From NCBI GenBank assembly GCA_004195335.1, contig SDWK01000840.1:1-5481 (forward strand): a DNA stretch of 5,481 bases, written 5' to 3'. Positions 1 to 5,481 of this stretch are shown here, piece by piece. The translations under genes and the position numbers were made by a program. This stretch comes from Shewanella sp. GTDB lineage: Bacteria; Pseudomonadota; Gammaproteobacteria; Enterobacterales; Shewanellaceae. The notes beneath the pieces were generated by a model. It saw only the letters and a program-made list of their open reading frames with translations, was not told the DNA's origin and made no database searches. How positions within the stretch are numbered: position 1 is the stretch's first letter; every line of letters starts with the position of its first letter.

Positions 1-19
1 AGATGTGTATAAGAGACAG
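1..19 (+). other. Tn5 mosaic-end / library adapter sequence (artefact)
   Basis: The first 19 bases are AGATGTGTATAAGAGACAG, an exact match to the hyperactive Tn5 transposase mosaic end that transposase-based library kits leave at fragment ends. It sits precisely at base 1 and the following sequence shows no transposon gene, so untrimmed adapter is far more likely than a natural insertion. Genomic sequence should be taken to begin at about base 20. Confidence 0.96.
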
Positions 20-173
20 GATATATGGCTTGCAAAAAGAGCGTATGAAAATCAAGCACTCAGCACTTAGGCTGAGCTTAGATTGGTGGCTGTAATGACT
101 GAAACGATCGAGAAATAATCAAAATGAATTTTTTGATAAACAACAGAGCCGGAATCGCCTTGAAGAAACAAAC
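20..173 (+). other. Left flank; possible last codons of a rightward gene, otherwise empty
   Basis: A strong rightward terminator follows this stretch, so a plus-strand gene probably ends here, but only its tail could be present. All three plus frames are open from base 20 and close early: TGA at 46-48, TAG at 68-70 and TAA at 93-95. The TAG frame gives a 16-residue tail (DIWLAKRAYENQALST) and the TAA frame a 24-residue tail ending in DWWL. I recognise neither and cannot choose between them. A small inverted repeat, CTCAGC at 59-64 and GCTGAG at 71-76, lies in the same place without a T run. Later ATGs at 96 and 124 open only 7 and 26 codons, the latter running into the terminator stem, so they are not credible genes. 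Confidence 0.3.
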
Positions 174-202
174 AAGCGCAGAGGGATTCTCTGCGCTTTT
201 TT
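174..202 (+). terminator. Strong rho-independent terminator
   Basis: A perfect 10-bp stem (AAGCGCAGAG at 174-183, CTCTGCGCTT at 189-198) closes a 5-base loop and runs into six T residues at 197-202. The T run shows that the main direction is rightward, serving a gene that lies left of the window. The same hairpin lies about 57 bases beyond the hrpA stop codon. Read leftward it is followed by GTTTGTTTCTTC, a broken U-rich tract, so it may also end hrpA transcripts as a bidirectional terminator between convergent genes. Confidence 0.88.
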
Positions 203-254
203 AAAGAAGATAGCCGCTTGCCAGACGCGTTTATTACCGCTTAGATGAGGATAT

Positions 255-3200
255 TTATGCCTCTTTAATTCGGTTCAACACTCGCTTTTCAGAGATAGGA
301 TAAGCCGTGCCGAGTACCTGAGCAAAACAGGAGACACGGTACTCCTCGATCATCCAACGCGCATCGAGCAGGGGCTCAGGGGTTGCTACCGATCTTGGGA
401 GCTTAGCGAGTTGCATTTCGAGCTCCTTTTGAACATTATTGATACTGTGCATGTGAAGACGATCACGACTCGGATCGACTGGCAATTTATCCAATCGGTT
501 ATCGATAGCCTTAAGGTAACGTACCATGTCCGGCAGACGCTGCCATCCACACTCCTCAACAAACCCCTTAAATACCAGTTTGTCCAACTGAGTCTGAATG
601 TCACTCATGGCAAAAGCGATATCCAGACTTATTTTGCCCTTCAATCGCTTCTTAATCTTCTGATAAAGCGTCAATATCTCTTCGACTTTCAGCGCAAGGT
701 TGGCCGCGGTAGGGTTAAGCTCTTGCCTTACCCAATCTTTAGCCTGCTCAAAACTCTCTGGCGATCTAACATCGACCCCTTTTTTGTCGAGCAACTCTTG
801 TACCGCAGCGGATAAAATATCGTCAATTAAGATCTGTACCTGTCCAAATGGATTGAAGTACATCGCCAACTTCGCCTTATTGGGCAAGGTTTTTTGCAGA
901 TGTTTAACCGGTGAGGGAATGTTGATCAGCAAGAGTCGTTGCAGGCCGGCACGGTGTGCCCGAATCGCTTCATTCTCATCATCGAACAACTTGATTGACA
1001 CACTTTCTCTGTCATCGACCAGCGCAGGAAACGCTTTGACCTCGAAATTACCCTTCTTCTGGGTGAACTGTTGTGGCAAATTGCCAAAAGACCACGCGAT
1101 CAAATCAGATTTCTCGATACCAGAATCAGCAACGCTGCGAATAGCCTGAGTCACATGACCTTGTAAGCTGCCTTTTAACTGCTCGATATTTCGAGACTGG
1201 GCCACCAATTTATCCGTGTCATCCTCGACCCTAAAGTTAATCAGCAGATGTTTGCTCAATTGACTCAGGTCAAAATCATCTGGGCTCACTCTAACGCCAC
1301 TCATCCGTAGCAGCTGTTTACACATGGCATCGATAAAGCTCATCTCAAATGGCTTCATCGCTTGCATACAGGCATGGGCATAATCAGGTGCAGGAACAAA
1401 ATTACGTCTGAGATTTTTCGGCAAGGATCGGATCATTGCCACGCACTTCTCTTCTCTTAGCCCAGGTACCAGCCAATCGAAGTCAACGTCATCAATTTGA
1501 TTGAGTAGTGCGACAGGAATATGCACTGCGACACCATCATCTTCAGCCGAAGGCTCAAAGTGATAACTCACCGATAGCTTAAGGTTGCCTTGATGCCAGA
1601 AGTCCGGAAAATCCAAGGCGGAGACATGACTATCTCCTCGTTGCATCAACTGCTCGCGTTCAAAATCCAATAAGTCTGGATGTTGCTTACGCTCAGTCTT
1701 CCACCAGCTAAAGAATTTAGGCGCGTTATAAATCCCTTCCGGGATCCTAGGCTCATAGAAATCCACCAAGACCTGTTCATCGACTAAGATGTCACGGCGA
1801 CGTGATTTATGTTCGAGGGTTTCGACCTCTTTCAACAAGTTTCGGTTCTTGATAAAGAAGGCTTCGTTCGTTTTCAATTCGCCGTCGGCTAAGGCACTAC
1901 GGATGAAAATCTCACGGGCTTCCACCGCATTTATCGGTCCATATTGAGTTTTACGACGGTTAACAATGGTGAGGCCGTACAAGACTTGATTTTCAAGTGC
2001 GACTACACTGCCCTGCTTAGCTTCAAAATGAGGTTCTAAATAATTTTTCTTAACCAGATGTCCGGCTAACGGCTCGATCCATTCCGGTTCAATTTTGGCG
2101 CAACAACGGGCAAACAAGCGTGACGTTTCGGTCAGTTCGGCCGCCATGATCCATTTCGGTCCTTTCTTCGCCAAAGGCGAGCCTGGAAACACGAAGAACT
2201 TACTGTTACGCGCCCCTAAATATTCATTGTCTTTGTCTTTAAAGCCGACATGACTCAGCAAGCCGGTCAGCAAGGATTTATGCAACAATTCATAATCGGT
2301 AGGTTCAGTATTGAGGCGCCACTTCAGATCATGCACGGCCTGCCTGAGTTGAGCATAAAGGTCTTGCCACTCACGGACTCGCATATAGGCGAGAAACTCT
2401 TTCTTGCACTGCTTCGCAAACTGGTTAGAGGAGTACTCTTTTTGAAGAGACTTTAGGTGATCCCACAGGTTAACAAACGAGACAAAATCTGAATCTTTGT
2501 CACTGTGCTTCTTGTGAGCCTCATCTGCCGCCTGTTTCTTATCCATCGGACGCTCGCGAGGATCTTGAATCGACAGCGCCGAAGTGATCACCAAGGCCTC
2601 ATGCAGACAGCCATTTTGATTGGCCTGAATAACCATACGCGCGAGTCGCGGGTCAACGGGGATACTGGCCAGTTGTTTACCTAATGCGGTTAATGCGACA
2701 CGTCCCTTGCTGTTGGATACGGCTTGGAGTTCCTCGAGCAGTAAGAATCCATCACGGATATAACGCTGATCAGGTGGCTGAAGAAATGGGAACGCTTCTA
2801 TATCGCCAAGACCAATTGCCAGCATTTTGAGGATAACGGAGGCTAAGTTGGTACGCAAAATTTCTGGGTCGGTAAATTCGGGTCTGCCATTAAAATCATC
2901 TTCAGAAAATAAACGGATACAAATACCAGCAGCAACACGACCACAGCGTCCTTGACGTTGATTTGCACTGGCTTGTGAGATAGGTTCAATCGGCAGACGC
3001 TGAACCTTAGTCCGATAACTGTAGCGGCTGATACGAGCAGTACCTGGGTCAATCACATAACGGATCCCCGGTACCGTCAACGAGGTTTCCGCCACGTTGG
3101 TTGCCAGTACGATTCGACGTCCAATATGACTCTTAAACACTTTAGATTGCTCGCCATAGGAGAGGCGGGCATAAAGCGGCAATATTTCGGTATCACGATA

Positions 3201-4130
3201 CTGGCGGCGATTGAGTTGATCGGCGACATCACGGATCTCTCGTTCACCATTCATAAAGATCAGAATGTCACCGGGCCCCTCTTTAACCAGTTCATCCACG
3301 GCTTCGAATATGCCTTCCGTCACATCGAAATCTTCTCCTTCATCTCGAACTAAAGAGCGATAGCGCGTCTCCACCGGAAAGGTTCTGCCCGAGACCTCAA
3401 TAACGGGTGCATCATCGAAATGCTTAGAGAATTTATCGAGATCGATCGTTGCCGAGGTGATGATCACCTTAAGATCTGGTCGTTTTTTAAGGACGTTTTT
3501 CAGATAGCCTAAGATGAAGTCGATGTTGAGACTTCTCTCGTGGGCTTCATCTATGATGATGGTATCGTACTGTTCGAGCAGCTTATCGTTGGTGAGTTCA
3601 GCTAACAAGATGCCGTCTGTCATCAATTTGATATAGGAATCATTGTTGATAGCATCGGCGAATCGCACTTTAAAGCCAACGACTTCACCCAATGGGCTAT
3701 TGAGTTCATCGGCCACTCGACTGGCAACACTCCGCGCCGCCAATCGTCTTGGCTGAGTATGTCCAATCAAGCCACGGCAACCCAAGCCCAGTTCCAAACA
3801 GATTTTTGGTAACTGAGTCGTTTTACCCGATCCCGTTTCACCAGCAATAATAACAACTTGGTGACCCGCAATTGCTCTGGCTATCTCCTCACGCTTTTGC
3901 GAGATAGGTAAGCTTTCCGGATAGGTAATTTCTGGACGCCCTTGACGTCGCCGCTCTACCTTCTCAAAGGCTTCAACCGCTTGCGCTTCAAGCTTCTCGA
4001 GAGTGAGACGTTTCTTATCTGAGTCAGCTTCTTTATTGAGCCTGTAAAGGTGGCGTCTTATTCGAGATGCATCGGCTTGATAGCACTGTTTTAGATAAGT
4101 ATTCGAAAGGGGGTGTTGTTGCGAACTCAA
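255..4130 (-). CDS. hrpA: ATP-dependent DEAH-box RNA helicase HrpA
   Basis: Cytoplasmic superfamily-2 RNA helicase that uses ATP to move on or remodel RNA. E. coli HrpA (about 1300 residues) has been linked to mRNA processing and to rescue of stalled ribosomes. This protein is 1291 residues and looks intact. Visible helicase motifs are I GETGSGKT (97-104), Ia TQPRRLAA (125-132), Ib TDGILL (171-176), II DEAH (194-197), III SAT (226-228), V in ATNVAETSLTVPGI (343-356) and VI QRQGRCGR (391-398). After the two RecA-like domains come the winged-helix/HA2 region (about 425-540), an OB-fold (about 610-700) and the long HrpA-specific C-terminal DUF3418 region to the end, which separates it from the shorter HrpB. 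The start is TTG at 4130. An in-frame TAA lies five codons upstream, the first internal Met is residue 170 within the helicase core, and the N-terminal residues are family-like, so a non-ATG start is needed. No strong Shine-Dalgarno is seen; a GGGA lies seven bases upstream. It is separated by 206 bp from the upstream gene and probably has its own promoter. Confidence 0.97.
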   Translation of the reverse strand: MSSQQHPLSNTYLKQCYQADASRIRRHLYRLNKEADSDKKRLTLEKLEAQAVEAFEKVERRRQGRPEITYPESLPISQKREEIARAIAGHQVVIIAGETGSGKTTQLPKICLELGLGCRGLIGHTQPRRLAARSVASRVADELNSPLGEVVGFKVRFADAINNDSYIKLMTDGILLAELTNDKLLEQYDTIIIDEAHERSLNIDFILGYLKNVLKKRPDLKVIITSATIDLDKFSKHFDDAPVIEVSGRTFPVETRYRSLVRDEGEDFDVTEGIFEAVDELVKEGPGDILIFMNGEREIRDVADQLNRRQYRDTEILPLYARLSYGEQSKVFKSHIGRRIVLATNVAETSLTVPGIRYVIDPGTARISRYSYRTKVQRLPIEPISQASANQRQGRCGRVAAGICIRLFSEDDFNGRPEFTDPEILRTNLASVILKMLAIGLGDIEAFPFLQPPDQRYIRDGFLLLEELQAVSNSKGRVALTALGKQLASIPVDPRLARMVIQANQNGCLHEALVITSALSIQDPRERPMDKKQAADEAHKKHSDKDSDFVSFVNLWDHLKSLQKEYSSNQFAKQCKKEFLAYMRVREWQDLYAQLRQAVHDLKWRLNTEPTDYELLHKSLLTGLLSHVGFKDKDNEYLGARNSKFFVFPGSPLAKKGPKWIMAAELTETSRLFARCCAKIEPEWIEPLAGHLVKKNYLEPHFEAKQGSVVALENQVLYGLTIVNRRKTQYGPINAVEAREIFIRSALADGELKTNEAFFIKNRNLLKEVETLEHKSRRRDILVDEQVLVDFYEPRIPEGIYNAPKFFSWWKTERKQHPDLLDFEREQLMQRGDSHVSALDFPDFWHQGNLKLSVSYHFEPSAEDDGVAVHIPVALLNQIDDVDFDWLVPGLREEKCVAMIRSLPKNLRRNFVPAPDYAHACMQAMKPFEMSFIDAMCKQLLRMSGVRVSPDDFDLSQLSKHLLINFRVEDDTDKLVAQSRNIEQLKGSLQGHVTQAIRSVADSGIEKSDLIAWSFGNLPQQFTQKKGNFEVKAFPALVDDRESVSIKLFDDENEAIRAHRAGLQRLLLINIPSPVKHLQKTLPNKAKLAMYFNPFGQVQILIDDILSAAVQELLDKKGVDVRSPESFEQAKDWVRQELNPTAANLALKVEEILTLYQKIKKRLKGKISLDIAFAMSDIQTQLDKLVFKGFVEECGWQRLPDMVRYLKAIDNRLDKLPVDPSRDRLHMHSINNVQKELEMQLAKLPRSVATPEPLLDARWMIEEYRVSCFAQVLGTAYPISEKRVLNRIKEA

Positions 4131-4149
4131 GTCCAGATCCCATTACCAG

Positions 4150-4228
4150 GTTCAAAAAAGGGATCCTAACAAGGAACAGCGGCTATTGGTATGGAAAATT
4201 TAGGCGAATAAGTTCAAATAACGGATCC
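4150..4228. repeat. Pair of 17-bp imperfect direct repeats upstream of hrpA
   Basis: GTTCAAAAAAGGGATCC (4150-4166) and GTTCAAATAACGGATCC (4212-4228) match at 15 of 17 positions and start 62 bp apart. On the coding strand of hrpA they read GGATCC, five bases, TTGAAC. A weaker third resemblance, GGATCT-4 bases-TTGAG, covers the hrpA start itself (about 4126-4139). Each copy contains the palindrome GGATCC, so the pair also forms inverted arms, AAAGGGATCC at 4157-4166 and GGATCCCTTT at 4223-4232. The copies lie downstream of or at the predicted hrpA transcription start. Binding sites for a regulator or leader RNA structure are both possible; chance duplication is not excluded. Confidence 0.5.
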
Positions 4229-4232
4229 CTTT
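4154..4232 (-). promoter_or_regulatory. Possible attenuator-like hairpin in the hrpA leader
   Basis: Read leftward, a 5' arm AAAGGGATCC (4232-4223) can pair with GGATCCCTTT (4166-4157), and the second arm runs into six T residues (4159-4154). The loop is long, 56 bases. If transcription starts near 4230 about 7-8 bp of the stem remain. An alternative pairing of CCTAA (4204-4200) with TTAGG (4169-4165) overlaps the second arm by two bases and would compete with it. This resembles an attenuator layout, but no leader peptide or known ligand-binding motif is visible and the large loop lowers confidence. Confidence 0.2.
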
Positions 4233-4236
4233 GCTA

Positions 4237-4266
4237 TTTATATTGTAAACATCGGGTCATTGCCAA
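4237..4266 (-). promoter_or_regulatory. Candidate sigma-70 promoter for hrpA
   Basis: On the minus strand TTGGCA (4266-4261, five of six matches to the -35 consensus) is followed after an 18-bp spacer by TATAAA (4242-4237, five of six matches to -10). An overlapping alternative -10, TACAAT, lies just upstream. Transcription would start near 4230, giving a leader of about 100 bases before the TTG start of hrpA. The 206-bp gap to the upstream gene supports independent transcription. Confidence 0.5.
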
Positions 4267-4308
4267 ACTCAATCGTGCCAATGGGTTGGATATTTGCAGT
4301 TAAATCAG

Positions 4309-4338
4309 AAAAAATCTGTCTGTTTTGGTGATCAGATT
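4309..4338 (-). terminator. Weak intrinsic terminator after the binding-protein gene
   Basis: On the minus strand AATCTG (4338-4333) can pair with CAGATT (4318-4313), followed by a T run (six T in total at 4314-4309, two of them in the stem). The stem is only 6 bp, AT-rich, has a 14-base loop and overlaps the last bases of the coding sequence, so termination is probably partial. Confidence 0.3.
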
Positions 4339-5107
4339 AATCGGATTCAATCGTTTCCAGATGATATTCAGCCAAAATCTTTTGAATAACACCGCTTCTT
4401 TGTAATTTTTTAAAACTGTGGTTAAAGCGTTCTACCAACTCCTTGTCAGCATACTTGCGACCAAAGCCGATATAGTAATATAACTCCTCATTCGATCCTG
4501 CATAACGAACATTGTGCAGATTATGCTGAGCAATCACAGTATTTCCTACATCTCTATTGGAATAGATCATCTCTATGTTTCGTCCTTCATTATCCAGCAT
4601 CTTAAAAACCAGATTATTGTCATGGATCTCCTGAATACTGATAGGTTCAAGTTTCAACTCGATCATCTGCTGGCGGATTTTTTTGAGGCGTTTAGAGGTG
4701 TTAGAAGATTCAAGCACCCCGACTTTAACTCCGGCAATATCTGAAAGTGACTGATAATTTAGTGGGTTGGATATATTGGTAAAGAAACCATATTGAGTTT
4801 TTAACATTGGCGGTGAAAACGTTAGCCACTGAGCTCGTGTATTATTCCATCCGATCACCATCATCGCTTGCGCATGATCCCGTCTGACTTTAAATTGTGC
4901 TCGTTTCCAGGGTAACAGCTCGATAGAACACTCGATCTGTATTTCACTGCATGTTTGTCGAACAATATCGATAGCGGCTCCCGATAAGGTCTCACCATTC
5001 CTAAAACTAAAAGGAGGAAAGTCATGAGTGACAAACTTAAGCCCAGCGCCCTCTAAAGGCATTAGCAGATTAACCATTATAAGTAGGGAAATATGAAGTT
5101 TATTCAT
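4337..5107 (-). CDS. Periplasmic family-3 solute-binding protein (orphan)
   Basis: Predicted secreted protein of 256 residues resembling SBP_bac_3 proteins, which bind amino acids or similar small solutes in the periplasm and pass them to ABC importers or sensors. Residues 1-21 form a signal peptide (MNK, then a hydrophobic run to about residue 18, with cleavage likely near EGAG). The mature start, KFVTHDFPPFSF (24-35), matches the family's opening strand and aromatic ligand-site loop. LPWKRA (65-70) and NNTRAQWLTFSPPM (88-101) follow; R91 aligns with the conserved arginine that holds the ligand carboxylate in LAO/HisJ-type proteins. Family-like segments also include SLSDIAGVKVGVLESS (120-135) and the C-terminal helix FNHSFKKLQRSGVIQKIL. 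C53 and C60 could form a disulfide. The frame is open upstream to 5203, but that extension would bury the signal peptide behind 32 extra residues. ATG at 5107 has AAGGA five bases before it, while ATG at 5110 is only two bases from it. No permease or ATPase gene is nearby, so the ligand and partner are unknown. Confidence 0.88.
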   Translation of the reverse strand: MNKLHISLLIMVNLLMPLEGAGLKFVTHDFPPFSFRNGETLSGAAIDIVRQTCSEIQIECSIELLPWKRAQFKVRRDHAQAMMVIGWNNTRAQWLTFSPPMLKTQYGFFTNISNPLNYQSLSDIAGVKVGVLESSNTSKRLKKIRQQMIELKLEPISIQEIHDNNLVFKMLDNEGRNIEMIYSNRDVGNTVIAQHNLHNVRYAGSNEELYYYIGFGRKYADKELVERFNHSFKKLQRSGVIQKILAEYHLETIESD

Positions 5108-5112
5108 CATAA

Positions 5113-5117
5113 TCCTT
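5113..5117 (-). promoter_or_regulatory. Ribosome binding site that decides the binding-protein start
   Basis: AAGGA on the minus strand lies five bases before the ATG at 5107 and two bases before the adjacent ATG at 5110. The spacing favours 5107, and either choice places the signal peptide at the N-terminus. The upstream in-frame ATGs at 5203, 5194 and 5179 have no comparable site. Confidence 0.65.
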
Positions 5118-5160
5118 AAAAATCGACTACTTTGCAGTCCTTTTGTAGGAGACTTTTGAA

Positions 5161-5190
5161 TTAATACAATGTGGTGCATCCAAGCATCAA
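5161..5190 (-). promoter_or_regulatory. Candidate promoter of the binding-protein gene
   Basis: On the minus strand TTGATG (5190-5185) and TATTAA (5166-5161) are separated by 18 bp, each matching four of six consensus bases. TG at 5168-5167 gives some extended -10 character to the overlapping hexamer ATTAAT. The start would be near 5154, leaving a leader of about 45 bases and lying inside the longer reading frame, which agrees with the 5107 start. A second -10-like CATAAT (5198-5193) has no good -35 partner. Confidence 0.3.
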
Positions 5191-5358
5191 TCATTATGAC
5201 CATAAGAGAAAATTAAAAGTATGACTCTTCCTTATCTCTCATCTAGCTTAGCTTGGTATATCAAAATGTGCTCGAACCAGATGCTCCAGAGTCAGAAAAA
5301 CCGATAATCTGAAGAGTGATAAAGTAATGGATAACAATGGGTGAGTGAGTTCGAATGA
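5191..5358. other. Intergenic stretch without a supported gene
   Basis: No convincing coding sequence, RNA gene or strong hairpin terminator was found here. An inverted pair, ATGACTCTTC (5221-5230) and GAAGAGTGAT (5311-5320), matches at nine of ten bases. AGTGATAAAGT (5315-5325) nearly repeats as AGTGATAAAAGT (5395-5406). Plus-strand ATGs at 5327 and 5355 open only 5 and 13 codons. Confidence 0.5.
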
Positions 5359-5481
5359 GTGCGCCTCACAAGGTGCTGCGAGCAGGTGATGCTTAGTGAT
5401 AAAAGTCTAGGCCGGAGCTAGGTAGCATTGCTGCATATACTTATTGATGGCCTTTAATACGTCGGTGCGATTCATGGTAAC
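5359..5481 (+). ncRNA. Structured-RNA-like segment, possible 5' end of a group II intron (cut by window end)
   Basis: The plus strand from 5359 begins GTGCG, the usual first bases of group II introns (GUGYG). It is directly followed by a short hairpin, GCGCCT (5361-5366) / AGGTGC (5371-5376) with loop CACA and one G-U pair; the start GTGCGCC resembles the 5' end of the lactococcal Ll.LtrB intron as I recall it. Next is a composite stem: GCAG (5382-5385) with CTGC (5431-5434), then ATGCT (5389-5393) with AGCAT (5424-5428), enclosing CTAG (5407-5410) with CTAG (5418-5421). This compact pairing in an otherwise unstructured intergenic region suggests RNA structure. The catalytic domain V and any reverse transcriptase would lie beyond the window, so the intron call is only a hypothesis; another structured RNA or an insertion-sequence end would also fit. 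Confidence 0.25.

Noticed and set aside
1..19. Natural Tn5-family insertion
   Set aside because: The match is to the engineered mosaic end rather than a native Tn5 end, is located exactly at the contig edge and has no accompanying transposon sequence.
411..815. Rightward 134-codon frame, with similar frames at 700-1149, 2250-2456 and 3126-3353, and leftward frames at 386-604 and 2843-3052
   Set aside because: All lie inside the conserved hrpA coding sequence in other frames and show no family motif; they are shadows.
4141..4143. ATG upstream of hrpA as the true start
   Set aside because: It is 13 bases before the TTG, so out of frame, and its frame stops after about 36 codons.
4067..4303. 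Rightward 78-codon open frame across the hrpA start and intergenic gap
   Set aside because: It overlaps the N-terminus of hrpA on the opposite strand, has no recognisable domain, and covers the promoter and repeats that make better sense of the gap.
4514..4744. Rightward 76-codon frame inside the binding-protein gene
   Set aside because: Antisense shadow of a gene with clear domain evidence.
5108..5203. N-terminal extension of the binding protein to ATG 5203
   Set aside because: It would place 32 polar and mixed residues before a clear signal peptide, lacks a ribosome binding site and overlaps a candidate promoter.
5258..5290. GGTTCGAG on the minus strand as a tRNA T-loop
   Set aside because: The flanking bases do not form a T-stem and no acceptor, D or anticodon arms can be found.

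Overview
The window looks like one assembled contig from a gammaproteobacterium, most likely Shewanella or a close relative. The basis is the overall character of the HrpA protein and the orphan periplasmic binding protein. This is an inference from remembered family sequences, not a database result. Bases 1-19 are the 19-bp Tn5 mosaic end used in transposase-based library kits, so the left edge is a sequencing artefact and genomic sequence starts at about base 20.

Layout, left to right. Bases 20-173 hold at most the last codons of a rightward gene. A strong rightward intrinsic terminator follows at 174-202. The large leftward gene hrpA (255-4130) encodes a complete 1291-residue DEAH-box RNA helicase that apparently starts at TTG. 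Its upstream gap (4131-4336) contains a good sigma-70-type promoter and a 17-bp imperfect direct repeat whose BamHI-type cores could also fold the leader into a terminator-like hairpin. Upstream of that, also leftward, is a gene for a secreted family-3 solute-binding protein (4337-5107) with its own ribosome binding site, a candidate promoter and a weak terminator. The two genes are 206 bp apart and probably transcribed separately. No transport permease or ATPase gene is present, so the binding protein is an orphan here.

The last 370 bp have no convincing protein gene. From 5359 to the end the plus strand starts with GTGCG and can fold into two clear hairpin systems, which resembles the 5' end of a group II intron. 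A contig end inside a multicopy element would fit this. It is the most interesting unexplained part of the window but remains a hypothesis.

Most of the window is ordinary chromosomal housekeeping sequence. I see no CRISPR array, tRNA, rRNA, toxin-antitoxin pair or defence cluster.
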